Origin: an uncultured Ruminococcus sp.
Lineage (GTDB): Bacteria > Bacillota > Clostridia > Lachnospirales > Lachnospiraceae
DNA: 46,282 nt
Direction of reading: 5' to 3'
Assembly (NCBI GenBank): GCA_904377845.1
Contig: CAJFGR010000013.1
Span: 1-46,282, forward strand
Made by a program: the position numbers and the translations under genes. How positions within the stretch are numbered: position 1 is the first letter of the stretch; the number at the start of each line of letters is the position of its first letter. Positions 16,540-25,763 of the stretch are shown here, in pieces. The notes beneath the pieces are model-generated. The model saw only the letters and a list, made by a program, of their open reading frames with translations, ran no database searches and was not told the DNA's origin.

Positions 16540-17976
16540 TTATCCTTTGTGTTTGTATTTTCTTCGATCCTTTATTCTTCTGTGCTTCCTGCGTGCAGCT
16601 GCACAACGGCCTGCGATCCCGTAAACGATAAGACCTGCGGCCACAAGAATCAGCGCACCCGCGGCCGCCGCCTGAGGGACTGGTACTGAAATCTTTTCAT
16701 CCTCTCCCTCTGCTGCCGGCCTGCTGCTTCCGTCTTCCCCGCCGGTTATTCTAAGCTTTGTACTATATCCGGTAGTCTCCTCTATGTATTCAGGCGTAAG
16801 CGTGACATCCGCCGATCCCACATTCTGCCCCTGATAATAAAAAGTAACTCTCCCGGATGCCTCTTTTTCATCCTGTACCGTAATCTCCTCTTCGAGAGAA
16901 TCATAAGTCACGCCCTGGGGCAGAAGGACATATGCGTCATTTTCCACATAAGATCTGATTCCTTCCGGCTTCTCCTCCCCGTCAAGCATAACTTTACTGA
17001 AATTTGCAAACGCATAGTCAAACATTGCTCTTGTATCGGCATATACATCTCCGTCGTCCTGAAGCACAACCGCGACAAGTCCCAGCGTTCCGTTATCTGC
17101 TGTTGTCACCAGCGTCGTTCTGGACGCATCCGTGTATCCTGTTTTTCCCCCGGTACAATATTCGTAATAGTTCTGATTATCGGGCCAGAGCATCTTGTGG
17201 TGCTGCTGAAACACTCTCTGCTCATTTACCATATTAGTAGGCCCGATGGTATAGCTCAGCGACTCCTCAATCTCACGGAATTCTTCATGCCTGTACAATT
17301 CTGAAGTAATCAGCGCCATATCATGAGCCGTTGTATAGTGCGCTTCATCGTGAATCCCGTTAGCATTCGTCCAGTGAGACCCTGTACATCCGAGTTCCGC
17401 GCTCCGGTCATTCATCGCCTGAATAAACGTACTGTAATCGCCGCCCATCTGCTTCCCGACATTTTCACCGACCGCATATGCAACTTCATTGGCTGAAGCA
17501 AATAATGTGGCGTATAACGCGTCTTTCATACTGATAATCTCGCCCGGCCGCATCCCGATACTTGCGTAGTCAGACCTGAGAATATCGATACTCTCCTGAG
17601 ACATCACAACTTCGTCGTCCAGACCTGAATTCTCCAGAGCCAGAAGAACTGTAAGCAGCTTGGTGATGCTGGCCGGATAATGCTGTTCGTCAATCTTCTT
17701 TCCGTACAGGATAGCTCCGCTGTCCATATCCATCACAATGGCTGAATTGCCGTATACTTTCGGGCCTTCAGGCCAGCCATCGATACTGTTCGTCTCCGGA
17801 ACCGTGTCATAGGATGCTTTCCTCTGCTTCTCAAAATCAGAAAGCTCCGTCTCTCCTGCACTTGCCGTATTTCCTGTTCCCTGCTGCGGCTCTGCATTCA
17901 CGGATACCGCAGGCAGCAGCAATGTCATTATAAGCGTAAGTGCCGCCGCAATTAAACGCTTTATGAATTTCCCCAT
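16540..17976 (-). CDS. D-alanyl-D-alanine carboxypeptidase (DacF/PBP5-like)
   Basis: Low-molecular-weight penicillin-binding protein (S11) that trims the terminal D-Ala of peptidoglycan stem peptides outside the membrane. 478 aa from the ATG at 17976, which has GGAGG six bases upstream; upstream in-frame codons have no site and give no signal. Signal peptide at residues 1-28 (cleavage near SVNA). Active-site motifs: SITK (Ser103, Lys106), SAN (161-163) and KTG (278-280). A C-terminal hydrophobic segment (about 435-458) with a very basic tail anchors it. It stands alone, convergent with the AraC gene. DacF- or DacB-like sporulation roles are possible but not decided by the sequence. Confidence 0.94.
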   Translation of the reverse strand: MGKFIKRLIAAALTLIMTLLLPAVSVNAEPQQGTGNTASAGETELSDFEKQRKASYDTVPETNSIDGWPEGPKVYGNSAIVMDMDSGAILYGKKIDEQHYPASITKLLTVLLALENSGLDDEVVMSQESIDILRSDYASIGMRPGEIISMKDALYATLFASANEVAYAVGENVGKQMGGDYSTFIQAMNDRSAELGCTGSHWTNANGIHDEAHYTTAHDMALITSELYRHEEFREIEESLSYTIGPTNMVNEQRVFQQHHKMLWPDNQNYYEYCTGGKTGYTDASRTTLVTTADNGTLGLVAVVLQDDGDVYADTRAMFDYAFANFSKVMLDGEEKPEGIRSYVENDAYVLLPQGVTYDSLEEEITVQDEKEASGRVTFYYQGQNVGSADVTLTPEYIEETTGYSTKLRITGGEDGSSRPAAEGEDEKISVPVPQAAAAGALILVAAGLIVYGIAGRCAAARRKHRRIKDRRKYKHKG

Positions 17977-18060
17977 CTCATTCCTCCGACATATTACATA
18001 AACTCCTTTACAATTATAGACAATTTGCATTATACATACAAGATTAAGGCAGGGAAATAA

Positions 18061-18099
18061 AACGGGAAAATGGTTGATTCTGCTCTCCATTTTCCCGTT
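18061..18099 (-). terminator. Terminator of the sucrose operon
   Basis: AACGGGAAAATGG and CCATTTTCCCGTT form a perfect 13-bp stem with a 13-nt loop. TTTTATTT follows on the minus strand, 34 bp after the scrB stop. Confidence 0.8.
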
Positions 18100-18132
18100 C
18101 TGCTGCTTTATTATGAACTGCCGGTATCTTAT

Positions 18133-19539
18133 TTATTCCGAAATCTCGTATAACCTGATCTCCGCACCCTCCGCTTCAATACAAATTCCCGGCTCTTCCG
18201 GATAATATCTCGTGCTGAATACATATTCTCCGTCATTGACAAATATCTCCACAGACGACTCATCTGACAGTATCCTGACTTCTGTCACATGATCCATCCC
18301 GGCGAATCTGTATTTGCGTCCGCATGAAACTTTATCATTTTTAAATTCAATTTTAAATCTGTTATTTTCATACTCAGCTGTCAGACCTTCCGCCAATACT
18401 GCATGGAATTGATCATCTGAAATATTGCTTACAACGGCTTCATACACGGTACATTTTTTTGTCTTGAGTATGTTTTTTGTTTCTTCTAATAATATTTTTC
18501 TTTCTTCCAATTCCCTGATCGGTCTCTGTCTGACGATCCCGTCCTTTACAAACACTTCCCGCGGGAATGTAAAACAGTGCTGCCATCCGTCTTCTACCGT
18601 CCGGTTCGTGTACTCCTTACAGTCCGGCATTCCCATCCAGCCGATCTGGATACGTCTGCCGTCCTCTGTGTCAAAACTCTGAGGTGCATAGTAGTCAAAT
18701 CCATAGTCCCAGAGGCGGTAATCCGACAGGCTGTATTCTCCGAGAATATCGCCTTCCACCGTGAAGTATCCTGACTGATAGACATTGCGGTCTTTCCACT
18801 CGTCTCCTTCAAGTCCCTGCACGGATGCAGATAAAATCTTCACCCCGTCCACTTCAAAGTAATCCGGACACTCCCACATATAACCGAATTTTTTCTTTGT
18901 CTCCACACGGCTGTAAAGTGTCCAGTGTATCCGATCCTCCGACCGGAAAATCACTGCCTGCCCCACATCCTCTTTTGTGCGGGCGCCCTGAAGCATATAG
19001 TATGTTCCGTCTTCTTTCCAGACCTTCGGGTCACGCACGTGCAGCGTAAGGTCAGCCGGATAGTCACTGTTTTTCATAAGCAGTCTCTTTCGTCCGAAGT
19101 GCGCCCCGTCCGTACTTGTCACCAGTACCGTGTTTGACTCCCGGCCGCTGTTAATATAGTCATAGTTATCACTGTCCTCGAGCTTCGCATTTCCTGTATA
19201 GTACAGATACATCTTTCCGTTCTCGATGAAAGCACAGCCCGAGTACACTCCGCTGCAGTCAAAGGGCTGATCCGGATAGAGCATCACGCCCTGATATTTC
19301 CATTGGATCATGTCATGACTTGTATAATGCCCCCACATCTTAACTCCGCCCTCCGCATTAAAAGGAGAATACTGGAAGAAAGCGTGATAAATTCCTTTAA
19401 ACTGACAGAGACCATTGGGGTCGTTAAGCCATCCCGCCGGGGGCATCAAATGCAGTTTCTGACGGAACCTGCCGTCTCTGTCCGCGTTCCTTTCCGCGTC
19501 GGCTGTGAGTTTTATCAAATCATTTGTCAGTGCAGTCAT
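18133..19539 (-). CDS. scrB: Sucrose-6-phosphate hydrolase (GH32)
   Basis: Splits sucrose-6-phosphate, delivered by the PTS, into glucose-6-phosphate and fructose in the cytoplasm. 468 aa from the ATG at 19539, preceded by GAGGGAG; the alternative start at 19560 lacks a site. GH32 signatures: WLNDPNG (37-43, nucleophile Asp40), the RDP stabiliser (169-171) and the EC acid/base (Glu223-Cys224). A five-blade propeller and C-terminal beta-sandwich are expected at this length. No signal peptide, in keeping with an intracellular phosphorylated substrate. It lies 29 bp after the EIIBCA gene, with a strong terminator downstream. Confidence 0.95.
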   Translation of the reverse strand: MTALTNDLIKLTADAERNADRDGRFRQKLHLMPPAGWLNDPNGLCQFKGIYHAFFQYSPFNAEGGVKMWGHYTSHDMIQWKYQGVMLYPDQPFDCSGVYSGCAFIENGKMYLYYTGNAKLEDSDNYDYINSGRESNTVLVTSTDGAHFGRKRLLMKNSDYPADLTLHVRDPKVWKEDGTYYMLQGARTKEDVGQAVIFRSEDRIHWTLYSRVETKKKFGYMWECPDYFEVDGVKILSASVQGLEGDEWKDRNVYQSGYFTVEGDILGEYSLSDYRLWDYGFDYYAPQSFDTEDGRRIQIGWMGMPDCKEYTNRTVEDGWQHCFTFPREVFVKDGIVRQRPIRELEERKILLEETKNILKTKKCTVYEAVVSNISDDQFHAVLAEGLTAEYENNRFKIEFKNDKVSCGRKYRFAGMDHVTEVRILSDESSVEIFVNDGEYVFSTRYYPEEPGICIEAEGAEIRLYEISE

Positions 19540-19568
19540 ACGATTATCTCCCTCTCCCAAGTCAGGAA

Positions 19569-21497
19569 CTATTTCCTGAGTTTCATGATAGTCTGATCTG
19601 TATTAACCTTTTCCGGTTCGGCTTTCGACACTTCCGAATACTGATCCGCATTGGTCAGGATGACCATGGTCGTCGCCGGATATCCGGCTTTGCGTATGGT
19701 ATCCAGATCCGCTTCGATCAATGCATCTCCGGCGTGTACCTTTGCTCCGTCGGAAACTTTCTTTGTAAATCCTTTTCCTTCCAGTTTTACCGTATCCACT
19801 CCCACATGAATCAGAAGCTCACCGCCCGACTTTGTGGTCAGGCATACCGCGTGTCCTGTGTCGAATACATTGAGCACTTCCGCGTCACACGGCGCCACGA
19901 TCTTCCCGTCTTCCGGTTCTACAGCAACGGTTGTTCCGAGCATCTCGGATGCAAATGTCTCATCCTTCACTTCCGTAAGCGGGATTACTTTTCCGTTTAC
20001 AGGGCTTTTCAGATCTTCTTCTGTCAGTGCTGTTTCATCCGCTGTATCTTCTTTTGCAGAAATATCATTCCGGACACCTGCATCTTCCGCTGTCTCTGCT
20101 GATGCAGCCGCCTCCGGCTTTGCGTCATGGTAGATGAGGAATGAAATAACAAATGCAACGCCTACTGCGATCACCATCTCTATTAAATACTGTACCGGCT
20201 GATCAAGGCAGAGCAGGATACCGAAGATACCAGTTACGCCTGTACCCTTTGCTCCGAGATGAACAACAGACGCATACAGAGCGCCGCATCCGCCGCCGAT
20301 ACATCCTGCAATAAATGGCTTTAAGAATCTTAAGTTCACACCGAAGATAGCCGGCTCCGTGATTCCCATAAATGCACTTAAGGAAGACGGAAGCGCCAGT
20401 GATTTTACTTTCTTGTCCTTTGATTTCAATGCTACTGCAAGGGCAGCCGCTCCCTGAGCTACATTTGCGGCACTTGCGAGAGGCAGCCAGTATGTAACGC
20501 CGTACTGTGCGATCTGTCCGATATCAATAGCTGTATACATCTGATGGATGCCTGTCACGACCGTCGGCGCATACAGGGCTCCCATGATGAGACTTCCGAT
20601 ACCCAGAGGCAGTGTGAGCATCCACTGAATGGCACCGAGGATTGCATTCTCAGCCCACACAAAGACAGGCCCGATAATCGCCAGTGTAAGATAGCCCGTC
20701 ACAAACACGCTGACGAGAGGCGTCACAAACAGATCCAGAACCTCAGGCACAATCTTGTGCAGTTTCTTCTCAATAACAGAGAGGAGCCATACTGCGATGA
20801 CAACCGGGATGACATGGCCCTGATATCCCACCATATCAATGTCGTACAGTCCGAAGAAAACGGACTGGGTCTGCTGCACACCATTGGTAGCTACATCGTA
20901 TGCATTCTGAAGCGCCGGGTTGATCATGATCATACCGATAACCGCACCCAGATACGGGTTGGCACCGAAGGCTTTCGCCGCCGAGAACGCGATCAGAATC
21001 TGCAGAAATGTGTACGCCGTGTTGCTGAACAGATTTGCAAACACATAGATAGAACTGCTCGTATCCATGCTGATAAATCCGTTGTTGATCATGAAGTCCA
21101 GTGAGTTCATGATACCCATTAGGAAACCGCTGGCGACAATGGCCGGAATAATCGGAACGAAAATGTCGCCCAGCAGCTTGATTGCCCTCAGAAATATATT
21201 CTGCTGCTTGGCTGCCGCCTCTTTCGCCTCCGCCTTCGTGCTGGCCGTGATGCCCGCGATAGAGATGAACTCGTCGAATACTTTATTTACTGTTCCCGTT
21301 CCGAGGATGATCTGAAGCTGGCCGGACGCCTCAAACACGCCCTTTACTCCCTCCACATTCTCTATGGCCGTCTTGTCTGCCTTGCTGTTATCGGCAATAA
21401 CGAGACGAAGTCTTGTTGCACAGTGTGCGGCGGATACAATATTCTTGCTGCCGCCCACTTTATCAAGGATTTCCTGTGCGGTCTTTCTGTAATCCAT
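19569..21497 (-). CDS. scrA: PTS sucrose transporter subunit EIIBCA
   Basis: Takes up and phosphorylates sucrose using PEP via HPr. 642 aa. The EIIB domain (1-85) has the phospho-Cys26 in SAAHCATRLR. The EIIC domain (about 110-455) has roughly ten membrane segments (GVTYWLPLASAANVAQGAAALAVAL, FMGITEPAIFGVNLRFLKPF). An acidic linker follows, and then a glucose-type EIIA (about 500-642) with the phospho-His564 in LLIHVGVDTVKLEGKGF. Sucrose rather than beta-glucoside is inferred from scrB next door and from the LacI-type (not antiterminator) regulator. The start has GGAAGGAGA upstream. The promoter and two putative ScrR sites lie in 21498-21660. Confidence 0.93.
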   Translation of the reverse strand: MDYRKTAQEILDKVGGSKNIVSAAHCATRLRLVIADNSKADKTAIENVEGVKGVFEASGQLQIILGTGTVNKVFDEFISIAGITASTKAEAKEAAAKQQNIFLRAIKLLGDIFVPIIPAIVASGFLMGIMNSLDFMINNGFISMDTSSSIYVFANLFSNTAYTFLQILIAFSAAKAFGANPYLGAVIGMIMINPALQNAYDVATNGVQQTQSVFFGLYDIDMVGYQGHVIPVVIAVWLLSVIEKKLHKIVPEVLDLFVTPLVSVFVTGYLTLAIIGPVFVWAENAILGAIQWMLTLPLGIGSLIMGALYAPTVVTGIHQMYTAIDIGQIAQYGVTYWLPLASAANVAQGAAALAVALKSKDKKVKSLALPSSLSAFMGITEPAIFGVNLRFLKPFIAGCIGGGCGALYASVVHLGAKGTGVTGIFGILLCLDQPVQYLIEMVIAVGVAFVISFLIYHDAKPEAAASAETAEDAGVRNDISAKEDTADETALTEEDLKSPVNGKVIPLTEVKDETFASEMLGTTVAVEPEDGKIVAPCDAEVLNVFDTGHAVCLTTKSGGELLIHVGVDTVKLEGKGFTKKVSDGAKVHAGDALIEADLDTIRKAGYPATTMVILTNADQYSEVSKAEPEKVNTDQTIMKLRK

Positions 21498-21516
21498 GAT
21501 AGCTCTCCTTCCTTAT

Positions 21517-21534
21517 ATGTAATCGATTTCATAT
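21517..21534. promoter_or_regulatory. Putative ScrR operator O1
   Basis: ATGTAATCGATTTCATAT, a near-palindrome around ATCGAT typical of LacI-family sites. It sits 11 bp downstream of the scrA -10. Confidence 0.65.
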
Positions 21535-21545
21535 CTTTCATATAA

Positions 21546-21574
21546 ATAATATCGGCAAAAATGCTGTTTGTAAA
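21546..21574 (-). promoter_or_regulatory. Promoter of scrA-scrB
   Basis: TTTACA (21574-21569), 17-nt spacer, TATTAT (21551-21546). It lies inside an inverted repeat with 17-nt arms (21548-21564 and 21579-21595; 16 of 17 match). Confidence 0.7.
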
Positions 21575-21637
21575 GAGGGCATTTTTACCGATATTTGATA
21601 TTGTTTTTTGTGCATATTGCACTCATATATAATTCTA

Positions 21638-21656
21638 ATATGAAATCGATATCTTA
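21638..21656. promoter_or_regulatory. Putative ScrR operator O2
   Basis: ATATGAAATCGATATCTTA shares TGAAATCGAT with O1, about 120 bp upstream of it. Two sites around the promoter would suit repression by looping. Confidence 0.55.
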
Positions 21657-21705
21657 TTTTATCATTCACCTGTACAGACAGAGCCTGCTGACGCGGACCT
21701 TACTT

Positions 21706-22749
21706 TCATTTTTCTGTTTTCGGCTCTTCCAGCCGGAATCCCAGTTTCATCTCAATTGGAATCTTCTCGCCTCTCTCAATCACATCCAGAAGAAGCTCCG
21801 CTCCGCGGATTCCACTTGTCTTATAGCCGAAGTGAACGGTAGGGATTCCCCCTGTCACTGCTTTTAAGAACTGATTATCTCCAAATCCGGTCACCCGTAT
21901 CCCCGAATTATTCAGAATATACTGCATCCGTGTACCTGAATCAGCTACAGAGCGCGGTATATTCTGTGTGCTGTATGCCAGTATTGCTTCAATGGCTCCC
22001 GCGGCGATCGTATCTGTGGCGCACGATATGATCCGGATATCCTTCTTCTGTTTCAGCAGTTCAAACGCGGCATGGTATCCGGAGTCCATAGTGAACTCCG
22101 CAGTCTTTACATAGTCCGGCTCCAGCAGAATTCCTTCTGACTTCATGCCTGAGCGGAACCCGTCCTCACGTGCCACGCCGACTGCTTTATCCTCTTTTGT
22201 CACGCCGATATAGGCAGCTTTTCCGCCTAGCTTTTCCAATTCCGCCGCCACCAGCCTTCCCATGGCTTTGCCCGCGCCGTAATCATCGTGGTAAATGCAG
22301 TTTGCATACTTTGTGTACTGCCCGATCACCACAACAGGAACTTTTGAATTCTTCAGGAACTTCCGGTGTTCCGCCGTTATGACAGTTCCGATCAGAATGA
22401 TGCCGTCCACCGGATAATTCTCGAACAGCTTCAGGTATGTGATCTCCTTTTCCGGAGCGTTGTCTGTGCTGGCCAGCAGCATCTGATATCCTCTCCTTGA
22501 GAGCACCTGTTCAATCCCGGCCGTGACGCGGCTGATGGACTCCGAATTGATCTTCGGCACTACAACGCCCACGAGGCACGCCTTTTTCGTGCGCAGGATC
22601 CGCGCCTGAGCCGAAGGCCGATATCCGGTTTCCTCAATAACCTTTCTGATCTGCTCCTTTTTTTCTGCACTGACATATCCGCCGTTTAAATATCTCGAAA
22701 CTGCGGCGCTCGATACTCCGGCAAGCTGTGCGATCTCCTTGATCGTCAT
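21706..22749 (-). CDS. scrR: LacI-family repressor of the sucrose operon
   Basis: 347 aa from the ATG at 22749, with GGGAGGAA eight bases upstream. The N-terminal LacI helix-turn-helix (MTIKEIAQLAGVSSAAVSRYLN, residues 1-22) and hinge are followed by a periplasmic-binding-protein-like sugar domain (VGVVVPKINSESISRVTAGIEQ ... VDGIILIGTVI ... ISCATDTIAAGAIEAIL ... VTGFGDNQFLKAV). Encoded just upstream of scrA on the same strand, with LacI-type sites between the two genes, so it should repress scrA-scrB and respond to a sucrose-derived sugar. A palindrome about 60 bp upstream of its start (22810-22827, ATTTTCCCGCGGTAAAAT with one mismatched pair) could bind this or another regulator. Confidence 0.92.
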   Translation of the reverse strand: MTIKEIAQLAGVSSAAVSRYLNGGYVSAEKKEQIRKVIEETGYRPSAQARILRTKKACLVGVVVPKINSESISRVTAGIEQVLSRRGYQMLLASTDNAPEKEITYLKLFENYPVDGIILIGTVITAEHRKFLKNSKVPVVVIGQYTKYANCIYHDDYGAGKAMGRLVAAELEKLGGKAAYIGVTKEDKAVGVAREDGFRSGMKSEGILLEPDYVKTAEFTMDSGYHAAFELLKQKKDIRIISCATDTIAAGAIEAILAYSTQNIPRSVADSGTRMQYILNNSGIRVTGFGDNQFLKAVTGGIPTVHFGYKTSGIRGAELLLDVIERGEKIPIEMKLGFRLEEPKTEK

Positions 22750-22837
22750 GACAAATTCCTCCCGTAAACTGATGCCTGATTTTCTTAAAGTATAACACAG
22801 CTGCGTATAATTTTCCCGCGGTAAAATCACATCGTCC

Positions 22838-23788
22838 CTAAATCTTTTCCTTAAGCTCCTTGAAATATCTGTCCGCCAGATTGTGCCACTCTTCCCATCC
22901 TTTCTCGTTCCTGCGGTCGGGCAGATTATAATTCTCTGTCAGATATTTTGCCATATAATCCGTTACCTTTCTGGCACCGTGTATGTTCAGATGATCTCCC
23001 TTATCATAGCTGTCCTTTTTCCAGTCTATACCGATGTCCGTATACTTCATATTCAGGTCAATATACGGAAGATTTTTTTCCTCAGCATATTCTTTCAGCG
23101 CATTGTGCTTCTTGCAGTCATAATTTACGGGTGACGGAGCGCTGAACAGAAGAAGCTCTGCTCCGTTTTTCCTGCACAGATTTCTGATTTTATCCATATA
23201 GACGTACACGACTTTGGGAATCTCACTCTTATCTTTTGTCTCTTTCATATAATTCTCATCGCCTTCATAAGATACGGTCTTGTCACGGATCTCAAATCCC
23301 ATGTATCCGTTTTTCAGTCCGCCCGGCCCGTCAAACAATGCTTTCCATGCATTGTGATATCGGAAAATCGGGAAATGATAGCTCAGAGGTTCCGTCAGTG
23401 ACAACTGTATATTTTTAAGGAATCCGGGATCACGGAACATTGCATTTGTCTCAAGAAGAACCAGTTTCGGCGACTGTTTCTTAAACGCCGTCTTAAGTAT
23501 ATAGTAAGTTTCCTGAATCCGCTGCGCGGGCTGTCCGCAGTCATAGGCGGCAATCCCTGTCTTATCCCACAGATCCATCGGGGATATGGATGTATAGCTC
23601 TCACTGTCCCCCGCCACCAGTATATCGATCGTCCTCTCAGGTTCTGAGCTCACGGATGCAAATACACGGCTTCTTCCGCCTATGGCGTCCTTTACATTTC
23701 CCACCAGTATCTTTATACCGGCGGAGCATAACCCGAGCAGTATGATAAATATTAATCCAAACAGAATTATCCTCTTCTTTTTCTTCAA
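22838..23788 (-). CDS. Membrane-anchored SGNH/DltD-like protein
   Basis: 316 aa. An N-terminal signal anchor (about residues 6-27) places the rest outside the membrane. SGNH-type core: VAGDSES with putative nucleophile Ser62, an Asn in LETNAMF, and the Asp265/His266-His270 cluster in GDHLNIHGARKV. DltD and AlgJ/AlgX proteins have this layout and act with an MBOAT partner in acyl transfer on the outer face (family knowledge). Last gene of the five-gene run, 62 bp after the MBOAT gene. It may finish the transfer of the activated group to its surface acceptor, or proofread it. Confidence 0.82.
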   Translation of the reverse strand: MKKKKRIILFGLIFIILLGLCSAGIKILVGNVKDAIGGRSRVFASVSSEPERTIDILVAGDSESYTSISPMDLWDKTGIAAYDCGQPAQRIQETYYILKTAFKKQSPKLVLLETNAMFRDPGFLKNIQLSLTEPLSYHFPIFRYHNAWKALFDGPGGLKNGYMGFEIRDKTVSYEGDENYMKETKDKSEIPKVVYVYMDKIRNLCRKNGAELLLFSAPSPVNYDCKKHNALKEYAEEKNLPYIDLNMKYTDIGIDWKKDSYDKGDHLNIHGARKVTDYMAKYLTENYNLPDRRNEKGWEEWHNLADRYFKELKEKI

Positions 23789-23850
23789 ATCTTCCTCCTT
23801 CTCTGTTAATCGCCATAAATCTTCTCTGTTCTTATATCCTGGTTACAGTC

Positions 23851-25437
23851 TCAGAATCCTGCGTAGATCATATCTACTGCCTGATATCCGTCTCCGTATG
23901 CAGAGATTATGATCACTGCAAGCATCAATGCGTAGCAGATCCCCCATCGGATAACTACCGGTTTCTGCAGAATGCTCTGCCTTATGTCTGTTCCTCTCTC
24001 TTTGATGGAACCGACCACTGCCACAACGATGCATCCTGCCATTACGGCGATAATGTCCGCCCTGCTCATTCCCAGATTCAGCAGGCTTCCGTCCGTAAAT
24101 ATACTCAGATCAAAATGATCGAACATACTGCGGAACATATGCACTCCCGCCCGCAGTCCGTCGGCCCGGAAGAACAGTTCTCCGACAAATATAATCACCC
24201 ACGTTTTCGCAATCCGCATCAGCCGCAGACCGGCGGACTTTTCTCCGATATGCAGGAATTCCAGTATTCTGTCTCTCACCGGCTCCACTGCAATTCCAAG
24301 GAGAATCAGAGTAAAATAGTACATCCCGTAGAAGATATAACTCCATCTCGCCCCGTGCCACAGTCCGTTGCACATCCATACCGGAAAAAGTGCGATTGCG
24401 GAAGTGCAAAGCATCGCGGCATATTTACCCAGACGCTTTCTGCTGTACTGGTTCCATTTCTTAACCGGAGATGACATGGACACCGGATAGAAAATATAAG
24501 TCTTAAACCATGTCCCCAGTGTAATATGCCATCTGCGCCAAAATTCCGCCGCACTCCGGGCACAGAAGGGCTGGCGGAAGTTCTCAGGCAGCCGGACTCC
24601 GAACAGTTCTCCGCTTCCGATAATAATATCCATACATCCGGAAAATTCCATATAAAGCTGCACGGTATATGCCACAGCACCGACCGCAATATAAGCTCCG
24701 CTGTATGATGTATAATTATCAAATATCATTCCCACGGCAATGGCAAGTCTGTCCGCAATGATCCTCTTCTTAAACAGTCCCCAGAATATCCTGATATAGC
24801 CCTTTGTCAGATTGTCCGTATCAAGCGGCCTGCCCTCGCACAGCGCGTCTGCTGTATCCTGATACCTGCATATCGGCCCCTCCATGATCTGCGGGAAGAA
24901 AGCCAGAAACAGAGCGGTTTTCTCAAGATTCTCCTCTGCACGTATCTTGCCCCAGTATATGTCTGCCATATATCCGATCGCCTGCAGTGTGTAGAAAGAG
25001 ATTCCGATCGGCATAAGAATCTTCTTTTCCGCCAGAGTAAACGGCAGCACGCTTCCGAAAATCCCGTTTACATTGCTCACAAAAAAATTATAATATTTAA
25101 GATAGGCCAGTATCCCGAGAAGCGCCAGCACTCCAAACGCAAGAACATACCTTGACTTTTTCTGATATATGGCTTTTATTTTCTTCTTTTCACCTTTCCC
25201 GGCAGTTCCAAGCTCCGCCTTCTGCTCTGACTTCAGCCATTCCAGCCAGATTCCGATACAGTGCACGAACACTGTAGTCCCGAGCAGGTATACGATCAGT
25301 CCTCTGCTGAGCAGCCAGAAGAATATCCAACTGAATATGAGAAGTACTCTCTTTCTCCACCTCTGCGGCGCAATCTGGTAGGCCGCGAGACAAAGGGGCA
25401 GAAATACAAAGCCGTATATCATTGATTGATAAGCCAT
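23851..25437 (-). CDS. MBOAT O-acyltransferase (DltB/AlgI-like)
   Basis: 528 aa, about eleven membrane segments. Hallmark residues: His304 in FWRRWHITLGTWF and the catalytic-type His361 in CNGLWHGARW, together with ILMPIGISFYTLQAIGYMADIYWG and QIMEGPICRY near the middle. DltB-like MBOATs pass an acyl group from a cytoplasmic carrier protein to an acceptor across the membrane. The gene starts 3 bp after the stop of the carrier-protein gene, the arrangement expected if the two meet at the membrane. The acceptor cannot be read from sequence; teichoic acid or another envelope glycan is likely. Confidence 0.93.
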   Translation of the reverse strand: MAYQSMIYGFVFLPLCLAAYQIAPQRWRKRVLLIFSWIFFWLLSRGLIVYLLGTTVFVHCIGIWLEWLKSEQKAELGTAGKGEKKKIKAIYQKKSRYVLAFGVLALLGILAYLKYYNFFVSNVNGIFGSVLPFTLAEKKILMPIGISFYTLQAIGYMADIYWGKIRAEENLEKTALFLAFFPQIMEGPICRYQDTADALCEGRPLDTDNLTKGYIRIFWGLFKKRIIADRLAIAVGMIFDNYTSYSGAYIAVGAVAYTVQLYMEFSGCMDIIIGSGELFGVRLPENFRQPFCARSAAEFWRRWHITLGTWFKTYIFYPVSMSSPVKKWNQYSRKRLGKYAAMLCTSAIALFPVWMCNGLWHGARWSYIFYGMYYFTLILLGIAVEPVRDRILEFLHIGEKSAGLRLMRIAKTWVIIFVGELFFRADGLRAGVHMFRSMFDHFDLSIFTDGSLLNLGMSRADIIAVMAGCIVVAVVGSIKERGTDIRQSILQKPVVIRWGICYALMLAVIIISAYGDGYQAVDMIYAGF

Positions 25438-25440
25438 ATG

Positions 25441-25668
25441 TCAGTTCTCCTGTAGTCTCTGTACCATCTTATAGATCGCCTCTGCCGAATTGAAATTCTC
25501 CGGCGTCATCTCCGAGGCCTCAATCTCAATGTCATAAGTGTCTTCCAGTTCCGCCACAAGTGTGATCACTCCGAAAGAATCCAGAAGCCTCCCGTCAATC
25601 AGCGCCTTCTCATTTGCGTAATCAATGCTGTCGTCGATCTCTGCCAGTATATTCATAAGTTTTTCCAT
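25441..25668 (-). CDS. Acyl/peptidyl carrier protein (DltC-like)
   Basis: 75 aa, a four-helix carrier protein. The phosphopantetheine serine is Ser31 in RLLDSFGVITLVAELEDTYDIEI. I start at the ATG at 25668, with GGAGGAGG about nine bases upstream; upstream in-frame extension runs through a hairpin and is not protein-like. It lies between the PLP decarboxylase and the MBOAT genes. Expected to carry the amino acid activated by the adenylation enzyme at 27005-28567. Confidence 0.92.
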   Translation of the reverse strand: MEKLMNILAEIDDSIDYANEKALIDGRLLDSFGVITLVAELEDTYDIEIEASEMTPENFNSAEAIYKMVQRLQEN

Positions 25669-25710
25669 TGTAATATTCCTCCTCCTTAAAATTGAATCTG
25701 ATCTTTTTCG

Positions 25711-25763
25711 TAGCGTCAGTGTACAAGGGGACAATGCGCTCCAAGCCTTGTACACTGACGCTA
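25711..25763. other. Perfect 18-bp stem-loop between decarboxylase and carrier genes
   Basis: TAGCGTCAGTGTACAAGG (25711-25728) and its exact complement (25746-25763), with a 17-nt loop. It overlaps the decarboxylase stop codon (25761-25763). No T-run follows on the minus strand (CGAAAAAG) or the plus strand, so it is not an ordinary terminator. Confidence 0.75.
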
